Shown: positions 8,616-19,892, numbered from the stretch's first letter. The stretch is DNA of 64,000 nucleotides from Thalassospira indica (GCF_003403095.1 NZ_CP031555.1:4637726-4701725); one strand, 5' to 3'. Numbers and translations: made by a program. The notes: generated by a model not told the origin, from the sequence alone.

Positions 8616-8650
8616 AAAGCCCGTAAGCGAAATGCTTGCGGGCTTTTTCT
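8616..8650 (+). terminator. Rho-independent terminator of the TAXI-TRAP operon
   Basis: Thirteen-base arms (AAAGCCCGTAAGC and GCTTGCGGGCTTT, one G-T pair) around GAAAT, followed by TTTCTT. Confidence 0.9.
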
Positions 8651-8719
8651 TGAGTGTTACCAACACACCATATGCGCTAACATCTCACGCAATCAGTTAG
8701 TGATTAGGATGTATCGGCG

Positions 8720-9391
8720 TTGACCAAAACTGCAATTACAAGACACGTCAAGGATTGGTGGCCGGTTCATTTGGTTTTGCTCGCAGCAATCTCAGTAATT
8801 GGGGTAGGTCTTTCTGGCAACTCATTGGTTGCTGGATGCACATCAAACCTCTGCAACTCAATACGAACCCTCCAATGGGAGGCGTTGACTGCGGGATTGC
8901 TGGGTCTTGCAGGCGGTTTTTCTGTTATCGTTTCAACGAGGAAGCAAATTTTACATTCGGAGAGAGTTGCTCAGCAGCAGAGGGAGGATTTTTTATTAGC
9001 AGATGTCAATATTAAGCTAGCAGACATTGAAAATTTCTGCACTGGAGGAGAGGCTTTTATGCGCATCTCTCTAGAACTCTATAAGGAGAACGAATTAAAT
9101 TCTCCTGCTGACGAGATCATAAAATTACTTTACTCGGAAGATGGAATATCGCACGTAAGGCGCGTCATTCTCTCGGCAGATGAGATTCGGAAAAGTAATA
9201 TTATCCCTCTCCCTTTACAGGGTTCTTTTGATCGTCTTGCGCGAACGATGAACGATCTGTGGAGATGTATTACTTCGACTGCTTTTCATAACATTCCCAA
9301 ATTAGCTGCTGAACTTGAACGCGATATCGACTCAATGCGCTTTGAGTTAATCAATTATCGGAAGCAAATACTGAATCTACGTCTGTATTGA
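8720..9391 (+). CDS. Hypothetical membrane protein, AT-rich orphan
   Basis: No family recognised. The 223-residue product has two predicted membrane segments (about residues 16-38, VHLVLLAAISVIGVGLSGNSL, and about 50-75, ALTAGLLGLAGGFSVIVST). The loop between them holds two cysteines (GCTSNLCNS). A long charged, probably helical cytoplasmic part follows (KQILHSERVAQQQREDFLL and on). Base composition is visibly more AT-rich than the flanking genes and codon choice differs (many TTA, AAT, ATA), suggesting recent acquisition. The start is TTG at 8720; an in-frame stop at 8705 rules out a longer frame, and AGGA lies just upstream. It sits alone between a terminator and an MFS gene. Confidence 0.65.
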   Translation: MTKTAITRHVKDWWPVHLVLLAAISVIGVGLSGNSLVAGCTSNLCNSIRTLQWEALTAGLLGLAGGFSVIVSTRKQILHSERVAQQQREDFLLADVNIKLADIENFCTGGEAFMRISLELYKENELNSPADEIIKLLYSEDGISHVRRVILSADEIRKSNIIPLPLQGSFDRLARTMNDLWRCITSTAFHNIPKLAAELERDIDSMRFELINYRKQILNLRLY

Positions 9392-9537
9392 GCCTCATCA
9401 CAAATGTGCTAAAGACATCCCATTTATGATGAACTACTAGCTACATAGTTTCGGGCAGGTAGACAGGCATAACCGGTACGGTTAAATTCCTCATACTATT
9501 TAATTTTGCGCCCCACTCTTACCTCGCCGGAATCCGC

Positions 9538-10812
9538 ATGCAGTTTTTGATCTTGCTTCGCCAAGCGCCCCGCCAACTTGCCTTTGGCGCGTTGCACAGT
9601 TTTGGCTCCTCGTTCGGGCAGACGTTTCTGGTCGCACTGTTTGTACCCTTCATCTCGGCCAGCCTTGCACTCAATGAAACCGAATTTGCCAATATCTATG
9701 CTGGGATCACCATTGCCAGCGCGCTCTGCCTGCCAGTCGTTGGCCGCTGGATCGACAAGGTCGATATCCTGTCCTACAGCCTTGCCACCATGGCGTTACT
9801 CGCACTTGGCTGTGTGATGATTGCGCTCGCCGGCAATGTCTGGATGCTGATTACCGCCCTGTTTGTGCTGCGTCTGGCCGGTCAGGGGTTGATGAGCCAT
9901 GTCAGCATGACCGGTATTGCGCGCTATTTTTCGCGCAATCGCGGACGGGCGCTGGCGATTGCCAGTTTCGGCTTTCCCCTGGCAGAGGCGATCATGCCCG
10001 CCACCTTGCTGGCCCTGATTGCCGCCTTTGGCTGGCGATACACCTATGCCGGGTCGGCGGCGTTTATTCTGCTGGTCCTGCTGCCGGTTGCGATCTGGCT
10101 TATTCGAAGCGATGCAAAATTCCGCAAGGCACCCGCGAAATCAGGCGAATCGGCCACTGCATCCGGCACGGCGCGTGCCGACTCCCCGGAAAGCCACCCC
10201 CAAAGTGATCACCCGCGCCTGTTCAAATCAGTTTATGTCTGGTTCTGCATGCCGATGCTGGCCGCGCCACCCTTGATCATGACCGCCCTTTTCTTCCATC
10301 AAGGCGCGATTTCCAACAGCAAGGGGATCGATCTTGGCTGGTTTGCGGCAGGTTTCACGGTTTTTGCCATCACGTCGGTGTTGGGCGCGTTTGGCAGTGG
10401 TCCGCTGATTGACAAACATTCTGCCCGCCGCCTGTTTCCCTGGCATCTGATCCCGATGATGGTTGGTATTGCCATTCTGGCCCTGACAACCACGCCGTGG
10501 GTGATCCTGATTTATATGGGGCTGGTTGGCATTACTGTGGGCTTTGCCACGACATTGCGCACCGCCATCATCCCGGAACTGGTGCCGCTTGATGAAATTG
10601 GCGCGGTGCGCAGTACACTTACAGCGGTCATGGTGCTGGCCTCGGCCATGGGCCCGGCGATTTATGGCTGGATGTTTGCGGCCGACATGTCGATTGCCAC
10701 CATGCTGGTCGTGACCCTGATTGCCGCTGCCATCGTCAGTCTGGGGTCCTGGTTCTCGGAACGGCCGGGCTTTTACATGCCGCCCAACATCGCCCCGAAA
10801 GAAGCCGATTAA
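9538..10812 (+). CDS. MFS transporter
   Basis: A major facilitator protein of 424 residues with about 12 membrane helices split by a polar central loop (about residues 195-220, rich in Ser/Pro/Ala). The motif between helices 2 and 3 reads PVVGRWIDKVD, a variant of the MFS signature, and SRNRGRALAIASFGFPLAEA fits the TM4-TM5 region of monocarboxylate or sugar-type carriers. It ends ERPGFYMPPN. It is a single gene with about 145 bases of free upstream DNA. Substrate unknown. Confidence 0.85.
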   Translation: MQFLILLRQAPRQLAFGALHSFGSSFGQTFLVALFVPFISASLALNETEFANIYAGITIASALCLPVVGRWIDKVDILSYSLATMALLALGCVMIALAGNVWMLITALFVLRLAGQGLMSHVSMTGIARYFSRNRGRALAIASFGFPLAEAIMPATLLALIAAFGWRYTYAGSAAFILLVLLPVAIWLIRSDAKFRKAPAKSGESATASGTARADSPESHPQSDHPRLFKSVYVWFCMPMLAAPPLIMTALFFHQGAISNSKGIDLGWFAAGFTVFAITSVLGAFGSGPLIDKHSARRLFPWHLIPMMVGIAILALTTTPWVILIYMGLVGITVGFATTLRTAIIPELVPLDEIGAVRSTLTAVMVLASAMGPAIYGWMFAADMSIATMLVVTLIAAAIVSLGSWFSERPGFYMPPNIAPKEAD

Positions 10813-10823
10813 AGCGTTTTGCG

Positions 10824-10859
10824 AAAAAAATGGCCCGGATCACAAAAGTGACCGGGCCA
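10824..10859 (-). terminator. Terminator for the small minus-strand gene
   Basis: Arms TGGCCCGG-A-TCAC and GTGA-CCGGGCCA (10831-10843, 10848-10859; one bulged A) around AAAA. On the minus strand the hairpin is followed by seven T (10824-10830). It may also stop the MFS transcript arriving from the other side. Confidence 0.75.
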
Positions 10860-10987
10860 GTCGGGAAAACAGCGTCAAATAGGGAGGAAGACGCTAGATA
10901 GAAACCGTCGTCATAGTCCCTGCCTGCGGGAGCACCTCTTGGGGAGGAAATCAATCGGCGCTCGACCGCATGCAGTTAGGTCGTCAG

Positions 10988-11170
10988 TTAGGCAGCACCG
11001 CCAACGGTGCCGGCCGGATGGTTTACGTCGGCTGATTTCTCGGAACCTTTGAACAGGTTACGGAAGAAGGAGCCTACGAATTCAGCGCGGAGCTGCTGAC
11101 CTTTACGTACACCTGCCTCGATTTCGGTGGTGGAGATGTAACGGGTGGTGATTTCTTCGTAAGTGGCCAT
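10988..11170 (-). CDS. Small 60-residue protein, unknown
   Basis: A short gene with a near-ideal ribosome site (AGGAGGT, six bases before the ATG) and its own terminator about 130 bases downstream, so it is probably expressed well. The product begins MATYEEITTRYISTTEIEAG and has an amphipathic stretch (QQLRAEFVGSFFRNLFKG) with aromatic pairs that could contact a membrane or partner, then a flexible Gly/Ala tail. No signal peptide or known domain is recognised. It is divergent from a LysR gene, about 140 bases away, which may control it. Confidence 0.7.
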   Translation of the reverse strand: MATYEEITTRYISTTEIEAGVRKGQQLRAEFVGSFFRNLFKGSEKSADVNHPAGTVGGAA

Positions 11171-11308
11171 GGTGACCTCCTAAAATTTCGTTCGTTGCGA
11201 CGCCGTGTCGCTCTCGATGAACTCAATCTAATTTCCTTTACGGGGAAAGAGAATTACCTCAATATGCACATTACTTGTGAATGTCCGTCATAAATAGGAA
11301 AGCTGAAT

Positions 11309-12292
11309 ATGGATCGCGCCGCGGAAATGGAAATCTTTGTCCATGCAGTCGAGGAAGGAAGTTTCTCGGCCGCTGCCCGGACAATGCGCCTGTCACCGTC
11401 AGCTGTTTCGAAATACATCTCGCGCCTTGAAGATCGTCTGGGTGCCCGTCTTTTGATGCGCACCACCCGTCAGCTCAGCCTGACCGAGGAAGGCCGCGCC
11501 TTTTACGAACGCGCCCGCACGATCCTAAATGAGATCGAGGAAGCCGAAGAAGTCGTCACCCAGCTTTATGCCGCCCCGCGCGGGACGCTGCGGATCAACG
11601 CATCGGTGGCCTTTACCAAGATGCAGGTGGTGCCGCTGATCCCGGAATTTCTGGCACGCTATCCTGATGTGCGGATTGAGCTGACCCTTGATGATAAATT
11701 CACCGATCTGGTCAACGATGGCTATGACCTTGCCATTCGCCTGTCGGCACTCGAAGACTCGTCGCTGATTGCGCGTAAATACGCGGTCAACCGACGTATG
11801 ATCGTCGCATCACCGGAATATCTCGAAAAGAACGGTATCCCGCGCAAACCGCAGGATCTTGAAAACCATAACTGCCTGCATCTGTCATCGCGCGAAAGCT
11901 TTAACGACTGGCACTTTGAAACGCCCGATGGTCACGTGGCGTTCCGCGCACAGGGCTCGTTCTCGGCCAATGACGGTGACGTGCTGCACGAGGCGGTTCT
12001 GGCCGGGCTTGGCATGGCGCGTCTGGCCGAATACCTCGTCCATGAAGATATCCGTGCGGGTCGCCTGACCCCGGTTCTGACCGAATATGTCCATGATCAG
12101 GCATGGATTTCGGCGGTGTATCCGCATAAACGCCACCTGTCACCCAAGGTCCGGGCCTTTGTTGATTTTCTGGCCGAAAAATTCACCCCGGTCCCGCCGT
12201 GGGAGCTCGGCTTCCGCGATGCCCGTGCGGTGCGCCGCAACAGTGACGGCACCACCGACACCAGCAAAACCGCCCGCGATGTCGGCAAATAA
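11309..12292 (+). CDS. LysR-family transcriptional regulator
   Basis: 327 residues. The N-terminal winged helix is clear (MEIFVHAVEEGSFSAAARTMRLSPSAVSKYISRLEDRLG, then LLMRTTRQLSLTEEG), followed by a linker helix and a type 2 periplasmic-binding-like effector domain (GTLRINASVAFTKMQVVPLIPEFL, the CrgA/AaeR-like subgroup). A C-terminal tail of about 25 residues rich in Arg/Thr is longer than usual. It is divergent from the 60-residue gene, whose promoter is its most likely target. Effector unknown. Confidence 0.9.
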   Translation: MDRAAEMEIFVHAVEEGSFSAAARTMRLSPSAVSKYISRLEDRLGARLLMRTTRQLSLTEEGRAFYERARTILNEIEEAEEVVTQLYAAPRGTLRINASVAFTKMQVVPLIPEFLARYPDVRIELTLDDKFTDLVNDGYDLAIRLSALEDSSLIARKYAVNRRMIVASPEYLEKNGIPRKPQDLENHNCLHLSSRESFNDWHFETPDGHVAFRAQGSFSANDGDVLHEAVLAGLGMARLAEYLVHEDIRAGRLTPVLTEYVHDQAWISAVYPHKRHLSPKVRAFVDFLAEKFTPVPPWELGFRDARAVRRNSDGTTDTSKTARDVGK

Positions 12293-12308
12293 CCGATAGG
12301 CACCTGAC

Positions 12309-12851
12309 CTAGAAGCCAAGCGCCTTCTGATATGCCGCAAAGTCAAACCGGAACTGCCATTCCGACGAATTGGAAAGATCATCCAGAATGCGGCTTTCGC
12401 CTGTGCGCGCAAAGCCGCATTTTTCATAGAACCGATGCCCGGCCTCAAACCGCGTATCGGTCCACAGCGTCACCACCTGACATTCGGGATGGGTTTGCCC
12501 CAGCCACGCCAATGCCTTTGCCATAAGCTTTTGCGCCATACCGCGCCCGCGGACAGTGGGATGCAGATAAACCTTGTGAAGCTCAGCTTCGCGGGTGGCG
12601 GCATCATATTTAACCCCGAAACAGCCCAGAACCCGATCCAGATCATCGACCGCAACCCAGATCCGGCCGTCATCGGCCTTGAAGTCATCGGCAATCGCGT
12701 CAAGCTCGGGGAATTCGGCGGCACGATCAAACACGCAGCCGGGATAATCGGCAAACACCAGCGCGATCAGATCGGCAATGCCATCGCCATCGCGGTTGAA
12801 AGCTGGCCGGATCGTCAGATCACCACCCGCATGTGCCGTGATATTTGCCAT
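12309..12851 (-). CDS. GNAT-family N-acetyltransferase
   Basis: 180 residues with the GNAT fold: acetyl-CoA-binding loop VRGRGMAQKLM at about residues 99-109 (R/Q-x-x-G-x-G/A type), preceded by the beta-4 strand LHKVYLHP, and a C-terminal FYEKCGFARTGE. It transfers acetyl from acetyl-CoA to an unknown amine. The ATG overlaps the fmt stop codon by one base (TGATG), so the two are translationally coupled. No substrate is evident. Confidence 0.88.
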   Translation of the reverse strand: MANITAHAGGDLTIRPAFNRDGDGIADLIALVFADYPGCVFDRAAEFPELDAIADDFKADDGRIWVAVDDLDRVLGCFGVKYDAATREAELHKVYLHPTVRGRGMAQKLMAKALAWLGQTHPECQVVTLWTDTRFEAGHRFYEKCGFARTGESRILDDLSNSSEWQFRFDFAAYQKALGF

Positions 12852-13777
12852 CAGCCCAGCTTTACGCCCTTGGCAAGCTTGTCATAGCCGCGCAGCACCG
12901 CATCAGTATCCATCACCGATTTGCCCGGGCGCTGAATACGGGTCGGACGCAGCGCGCCGGTGCCACAGCCAATCGTCAGCTTGTCATCAAGGATTTCACC
13001 CACCGGGCCGGATTGATCCATCACCTCGGCCGCCTGCACCTTGATGCGTTCCTTACCCAGCTCGAAATAGGCCCCCGGCCACGGGGTAAAGGCGCGGATT
13101 TTGCGCTCGAGTGCAGCGGCATCATCATTGAAATCAAGCTTGGCCTCGGCGCGCTCCAGCTTTGCCGCGTAGGTCACACCCTCTTCAGGCTGCCTGGTGG
13201 CAACAAGTTCCCCCTTGGGGAGCTTTTCAAGCGCCTCGACAATCATCCTGCCGCCAAGTTCCGCCAAATCATCATGCAGGGCATTGGCATAAGTTTCCGA
13301 GGTAATCGGCAGTTCACCAATCAAAAGCATGTCACCGGTATCCAGCCCGACATCCATCTGCATGATGGTGACACCGGTCGCCGCATCCCCGGCCAGAATG
13401 GCGCGCTGAATCGGCGCTGCGCCACGCCAGCGCGGCAGAAGCGACGCGTGAATATTCAGGCAGCCAAATTTCGGCGCATCGAGAATGGCTTTCGGCAAGA
13501 TCAGGCCATAGGCCGCAACCACCGCAACATCGAGATCAAGATCGGCAAAGGCCTGCTGTTCCTCGGCCGATTTCAAGGATACCGGATGGCGGACCTCAAT
13601 CCCCTGCGCGTCCGCCCAGGCATGCACCGGGCTTGGCGTTTCCTTGTGCCCGCGCCCTGCCGGCCGCGGCGGCTGGGAATAGACGCAAACAACGTCATGA
13701 CCCGCCGCCACCAGATCCTTTAGCGCCACAAGGGCAAAGTCCGGGGTTCCCATAAAGGCAATGCGCAGCTTGGTCAT
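12851..13777 (-). CDS. fmt: Methionyl-tRNA formyltransferase
   Basis: It formylates Met-tRNAi for translation initiation using 10-formyl-THF. Within the 308 residues are the N-terminal [15 protein letters not shown], the active-site segment [21 protein letters not shown] with the catalytic Asn/His, GDMLL near the catalytic Asp, and the C-terminal tRNA-binding barrel ([14 protein letters not shown]). A longer frame starts at 13843, but the ATG at 13777 gives the family N-terminus. It is normally adjacent to def; here a plus-strand gene lies between them. GNAT follows with a one-base overlap. Confidence 0.95.
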   Translation of the reverse strand: MTKLRIAFMGTPDFALVALKDLVAAGHDVVCVYSQPPRPAGRGHKETPSPVHAWADAQGIEVRHPVSLKSAEEQQAFADLDLDVAVVAAYGLILPKAILDAPKFGCLNIHASLLPRWRGAAPIQRAILAGDAATGVTIMQMDVGLDTGDMLLIGELPITSETYANALHDDLAELGGRMIVEALEKLPKGELVATRQPEEGVTYAAKLERAEAKLDFNDDAAALERKIRAFTPWPGAYFELGKERIKVQAAEVMDQSGPVGEILDDKLTIGCGTGALRPTRIQRPGKSVMDTDAVLRGYDKLAKGVKLG

Positions 13778-13836
13778 ATCACTCGTCCATTCATCTTTTG
13801 ACTCTTCTGGCGGCAATTTGGCCTTATCCTGCCCAA

Positions 13837-14826
13837 ATGACAAGCCAAGCCTTACCTCAATCGCCCAAATACCCGGTCAGCCATATCTGGCACGCAGACT
13901 GGAGCCTGTCGGCCAAGGGCCGCTGGGTCGCCAAAGCCAGCCGCCGTGACACCGGCTGGCAAATCCACGCCATCGAACCGGTCGGGATGCTCCATCAGTT
14001 CCACCAATCGCTTGCCAGCCATGGCAAGAAGAATGCGCTCTGGCTTGGCCTTGATATGCCGATCGGATTTCTTGACGCGTGGTATGATGGCGCGAATATC
14101 AAAGACTTCAAATCCTTGCTGGACACTCTTCAAACCGATAAATGGCAGGAATTCTTTGAGGTCTGCCAATCACCGGATGAAATCCGGCACAAACGGCCAT
14201 TCTACCCTCGAAGTTCCGGCACAAATGGCAGTGTCAAACGCGATCATCTGATCAAGGCACTGGGCCTGACCGATTTCGATGCGCTTCATCGCGCCTGCGA
14301 ATTCCCAACCACCCAACGCAACGCCGCCTGCCCGCCCTTTTGGACGCTTGGCGCCAATCAGGTCGGCAAAGGGATGCTGCATGGCCTCAAAAACCTGATC
14401 ATCCCGGGTCATGCCGATGGATTTAACATCTGGCCGTTTTCGGGCGATCTCAAAACCTGCACCAGATCCACCGGCGTCACCCTGATTGAAACCTATCCCG
14501 GCGAAATTTATGGCTGGCTTACTGATACAAGTGAGTTGACTAAATCAATTCAAATCAGCCGTAAGAAATACCTGCACCAACTCCGCAAAGATGCCCACAT
14601 CAGGGGCATCGAAATCAGCGCTGCGGTCTGGGCCGATATCAAGGATGGCTTTGGCCCGGATCACGGCAAGGACAATGCCTTTGACGCACTGATCGGTGTG
14701 ATGGGCTTGATCGAAATCGCCGAGGGTCGCCGTCTGGAACATCTGCCACGGACGCCAAGTGTTCTGGAACGTGAAGGCTGGATTGTCGGGCTTGACCCAA
14801 AAGACATCAAGCCCCGCAAATCGTAA
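13837..14826 (+). CDS. DUF429-like predicted nuclease-fold protein
   Basis: About 329 residues. Conserved-looking blocks are [31 protein letters not shown] and [14 protein letters not shown], matching the acidic core pattern (D-x-P near the first strand, E-x-Y-P, D-x-x-D-A) of the DUF429 family, which has a predicted RNase H-like fold. Activity is not established. The ATG at 13837 is preferred; a TTG at 13798 would extend it by 13 residues. The gene is inserted on the opposite strand between fmt and def and is divergent from fmt with about 60 bases between starts. Confidence 0.6.
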   Translation: MTSQALPQSPKYPVSHIWHADWSLSAKGRWVAKASRRDTGWQIHAIEPVGMLHQFHQSLASHGKKNALWLGLDMPIGFLDAWYDGANIKDFKSLLDTLQTDKWQEFFEVCQSPDEIRHKRPFYPRSSGTNGSVKRDHLIKALGLTDFDALHRACEFPTTQRNAACPPFWTLGANQVGKGMLHGLKNLIIPGHADGFNIWPFSGDLKTCTRSTGVTLIETYPGEIYGWLTDTSELTKSIQISRKKYLHQLRKDAHIRGIEISAAVWADIKDGFGPDHGKDNAFDALIGVMGLIEIAEGRRLEHLPRTPSVLEREGWIVGLDPKDIKPRKS

Positions 14827-14831
14827 CCCAC

Positions 14832-14860
14832 ACAAAACAAAAGGGCCGGAAAACCGGCCC
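14832..14860 (-). terminator. Terminator of def
   Basis: Seven-base arms GGGCCGG/CCGGCCC around AAAA. On the minus strand it is followed by TTTTGTTTTG, so it ends the def transcript; it can also block the convergent DUF429-like gene. Confidence 0.75.
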
Positions 14861-14886
14861 CTCGCATGCGTTTCTGATCAGACGTC

Positions 14887-15405
14887 TCAGGCAGACTTTT
14901 TGGTTTTCTGCAGCTTCTGAACTTTTTTCAGGATCATGTTGCGCTTAAGCGCGCTGAGATAATCGGTGAACAAAACGCCATCCAAGTGATCGATCTCATG
15001 CTGGATACAGGTCGCAAGCAACCCGTCTGCCTCGATCTCGTGCATTTCGCCGTTTTCATCCATATAGCGCATGCCGACTTCGGCCGGGCGTTCGACATCT
15101 GCATATTGTTCCGGGATCGACAGACACCCTTCCTGATAGATCGAAGTTTCCTCGGATTCCCAGATGATCTCCGGATTGATCAGCTTCAGCGGTTCCGGCT
15201 TGTCCTTGTCATCGGACACATCCATGACAACCACGCGTTTCATCACCCCGATCTGCGGCGCTGCAAGGCCAATGCCCGGTGCCGCATACATGGTTTCAAG
15301 CATGTCATTAAGAAGGGTCTTGATCTCATCATTCACTTCCTCGACCGGTTCGCATTCCTTTTTCAGGCGCGGGTCTGGAACGATAAGAATTTCACGCAGG
15401 GCCAT
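14887..15405 (-). CDS. def: Peptide deformylase
   Basis: 172 residues with all three catalytic motifs: GIGLAAPQIG, EGCLSIP (metal Cys) and QHEIDHLDG (HExxH). It removes the N-formyl group from nascent proteins using an active-site Fe2+. The C-terminal tail is Lys-rich (LKKVQKLQKTKKSA), as usual for ribosome contact. It is the functional partner of fmt but separated from it by an opposite-strand gene. The nested-repeat element begins about 30 bases upstream of its start, where its promoter should lie. Confidence 0.96.
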   Translation of the reverse strand: MALREILIVPDPRLKKECEPVEEVNDEIKTLLNDMLETMYAAPGIGLAAPQIGVMKRVVVMDVSDDKDKPEPLKLINPEIIWESEETSIYQEGCLSIPEQYADVERPAEVGMRYMDENGEMHEIEADGLLATCIQHEIDHLDGVLFTDYLSALKRNMILKKVQKLQKTKKSA

Positions 15406-15436
15406 GGGTCTCTGATCCGGTTTCGAACTTGGTTGA

Positions 15437-15700
15437 GGGTCAGGTCCCCCTAATTTGGTTTAAATGGTTCACCTGATTTGTGCGGATACGCGAAGCAAAA
15501 CCGCAGGAAGATATACATCTTTCAAGGCTTTGCGACAACGTAGCCCGTGCAAATCAGGTGAATCCGAAGGACAGACGTTATATTCGCGCGCTCCTGCGTC
15601 AAACCCCTTATCCGGGAGACCTCCCCCGCACTGCGGGCTTTTCCTAGGAGATCACAAATATAACGTCTGCCATTCAAATCAAATTAGGGGGACCTGACCC
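15437..15700. mobile_element. 264-bp nested inverted-repeat element, probably non-autonomous
   Basis: The ends are 31-base inverted repeats with two mismatches (15437-15467 and 15670-15700), beginning GGGTCAGGTCCCCCTAATTT. Directly inside them are two further inverted repeats: TTCACCTGATTTG with CAAATCAGGTGAA (15468-15480, 15550-15562) and CAGACGTTATATT with AATATAACGTCTG (15572-15584, 15657-15669). The four arms abut without gaps, leaving only a nine-base linker (15563-15571), so one strand folds into a three-way junction. No open frame of note, no transposase and no clear target duplication. GGGTC-AGGTCCCC-like termini resemble the ends of REP/RAYT-type palindromic elements, but identity is inferred. 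It lies between def and rmuC. Confidence 0.75.
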
Positions 15701-15829
15701 TCCTATAATTATAGCGAATTTCGCGCTTCGAGATAAGGTTTCCCCACGCCCAAGTCAAGCAAACAGCCCGATTTAGCCGTTATGGCTGCCATGTCGCCCA
15801 CAAGGGATCTCGGCCAAAACCGGTTTGGC

Positions 15830-17341
15830 TTAATCCTTGGCGTCTGGCGTCGCATCCTCTGGCCCGGCCAGCAATTCCATCTTGGTGATTTCGCGCACAT
15901 GGGTTTCTGACGGGGACGGTTCCTCGATCATACGGTCATCAGAGACGATATGCTTTTCCTTGAGCTTGCGCGCCGACACCAGAACCGATCCTTCGAGTGA
16001 CCCCAGCGTCTTGTTGTAATGCTTCACCGTACTTTCAAGCGATTTTCCCATTGATGAGAAATGCTTGGCAAGCGCGCCCAGACGATCATAAAGCTGCAAA
16101 CCGATTTCACTGATATCACGTGCGCTTTCGGCCAAAGCTTCCTGTCGCCAGCCATATGAAACGGCCTTAAGCAATCCAAGCAAGGTTGTCGGCGTTGCCA
16201 AAATCACGCCATCGCGGAAGCTGTCCTCGATCAGGCGCGGATCACGTTCAAGGGCGGCCGAGAAGAAGCTTTCACCGGGCAGAAACAGCACGACAAATTC
16301 CGGACTGTCGACCGACTTCCAGTATGATTTTTTCGAAAGATCCGTTATCACCTTTCGCACATTGGTGACATAGGTCGCCATCAAGGCTTCGCGGCGATCT
16401 TCGTCATATTTCTCGTCAATCGCCTCAAGATAGGCCGATGTCGGGGCCTTGGCATCGACCACGATATTCTTGCCGCCCGGCAGGTGAATGACCATGTCGG
16501 GTTTCTGAATACCTTCGTCGGTGTTGAAATGCACCTGTTCATCAAAGTCGCAATGCTTGAGCATCCCAGCCAGTTCGACAATGCGCTTGAGCTGCAATTC
16601 GCCCCATTTGCCCGACACCGAGGAACTGGACCGCAGGGCAGAGCTCAGCGTCTGGGTTTCCTTGGACAATTTGTGTTGCGATTGTACCAGGGTCCCGACC
16701 TGTTCACGCAGCTCGCCGTAAGCTTCCTTGCGGTTTTTTTCAAGTTCATTGACCTTGGTATCAAAAGCCTCAAGGCGTTCCCGGATGGGCTTTACGATCC
16801 CGTCAATGGCCTGCTGGCGTTTTTCAAGATCGCCCTTGGCCCCTTCCTGCAGGCGCGAGAAATTCTCACGCGCCAGCTTCATGAACTCGTCGTTATTGAC
16901 CTTGAGCGCATCGGACGACAGCGCCTTGAAGCTATCCAGCAGCTTGGTCTTGGCATCTTCGAGCATCTCGAGCTTTTCCTTGGCCGCCTCGCGCTCTTTC
17001 TCAAGCGCGGTCTCAAGCTCGGATCCCTTTTCACGCCACTGATCAAGGGCGGTGCGAAGCTCCTTCATCTCGGCTTCAAGGATGGGCACCCGGTTGGCCG
17101 TGGTTTCGGCAATGGCACGCTTTTCCGATGCCTCGGAAAGCTTTTCACGCATCTGGGCGACCTCGGTCGCAAGATCGCGCCGGGTATTTTCCGCATGTTC
17201 AAGCTGGGACGCCAGAAGGGCTGTGCGCGACTCCGTCTCGGCCTCCGCGGCATCCTTGATGCGCTTGACCATCATGATGCTAAAGACAAGTGCCAGAACA
17301 GATGCGCCAAGCGCCCCTGCTGCCAAAGAAATCGGATCCAT
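15830..17341 (-). CDS. rmuC: DNA recombination protein RmuC
   Basis: 503 residues. An N-terminal membrane helix (LAAGALGASVLALVFSIMMV) is followed by about 200 residues of coiled coil, then the conserved RmuC nuclease-like core: SSSVSGKWGELQLKRIVELAGM, PDMVIHLPGGKNIVVDAKAP, FVVLFLPGESFFSAAL and ILATPTTLLGLLKAVSYGWRQE. The PD-(D/E)xK-like acid and Lys lie in the DMVIH...VDAKAP part. RmuC limits inversions at short inverted repeats in E. coli, which is notable beside the nested-repeat element, though no link can be shown. Start ATG at 17341. Confidence 0.94.
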   Translation of the reverse strand: MDPISLAAGALGASVLALVFSIMMVKRIKDAAEAETESRTALLASQLEHAENTRRDLATEVAQMREKLSEASEKRAIAETTANRVPILEAEMKELRTALDQWREKGSELETALEKEREAAKEKLEMLEDAKTKLLDSFKALSSDALKVNNDEFMKLARENFSRLQEGAKGDLEKRQQAIDGIVKPIRERLEAFDTKVNELEKNRKEAYGELREQVGTLVQSQHKLSKETQTLSSALRSSSSVSGKWGELQLKRIVELAGMLKHCDFDEQVHFNTDEGIQKPDMVIHLPGGKNIVVDAKAPTSAYLEAIDEKYDEDRREALMATYVTNVRKVITDLSKKSYWKSVDSPEFVVLFLPGESFFSAALERDPRLIEDSFRDGVILATPTTLLGLLKAVSYGWRQEALAESARDISEIGLQLYDRLGALAKHFSSMGKSLESTVKHYNKTLGSLEGSVLVSARKLKEKHIVSDDRMIEEPSPSETHVREITKMELLAGPEDATPDAKD

Positions 17342-17856
17342 TATCCCACCATTTGATTACGTGCTGGCTTCTTTGTATCTGTTTTGTTCCGTCAAATCCA
17401 GAACCGAACCAAGCTGGTCCCACATCCGGGCATGGAAAAAATGTAATCGGCTTCACTGGCGAAGCCCGGAATTTCGGATATATTTCAATTGGATAAGGGA
17501 ACAGAACCAAGGATCGGCACGCAAGGGCGGCCACAGACGACGATCACGCCTGCCAGTGTGGCAAACGTACACCAACCAACGCGCACCCGGCCAGGCCCGC
17601 CCCCGTCTTAAGTTGTATTCCCTCAATACTCTCTGCGCACTAGCATAGGGCGCAAGCGACAGGATTAACTTTGCCGTGCCCGCCCCCTTTGAACGGGACC
17701 GAACACACACCGGACCGGGCAGCATGGCAAAGCAGGTTCTGAACCGCACCGAAATTACTGCATCGGACGAATGCCTTTTTCGAGCCCGTTGGAAAAGTCA
17801 TCGAAAACACCCCGGTGCCGACCTAGAGACCACAGGAAACGAACAAGAGGCCACAT
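17342..17856. other. Intergenic region between rmuC and acs
   Basis: About 515 bases that must hold the divergent rmuC and acs promoters. One hairpin, GGCTTC-ACTGGC-GAAGCC, lies at 17449-17466. Short frames here lack ribosome sites and were not accepted as genes. No strong -24/-12 sequence was found. Confidence 0.5.
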
Positions 17857-19800
<1,944 letters not shown>

Positions 19801-19830
19801 CGGCGAACGCTGTTTCGTAACAGACTTTAC

Positions 19831-19865
19831 AAGCCATCCGCCTTTTTCGGCGGGTGGCTTTTTTG
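19831..19865 (+). terminator. Rho-independent terminator of acs
   Basis: Arms AAGCCATCCGCC and GGCGGGTGGCTT (one G-T pair) with a six-base loop, followed by TTTT. Confidence 0.88.
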
Positions 19866-19892
19866 ATGCAGATTAAGTTCTGCGACACTCCG

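Noticed and set aside
15437..15700. Insertion sequence or CRISPR
   Set aside because: No transposase frame and no direct repeats or spacers; only nested inverted repeats.
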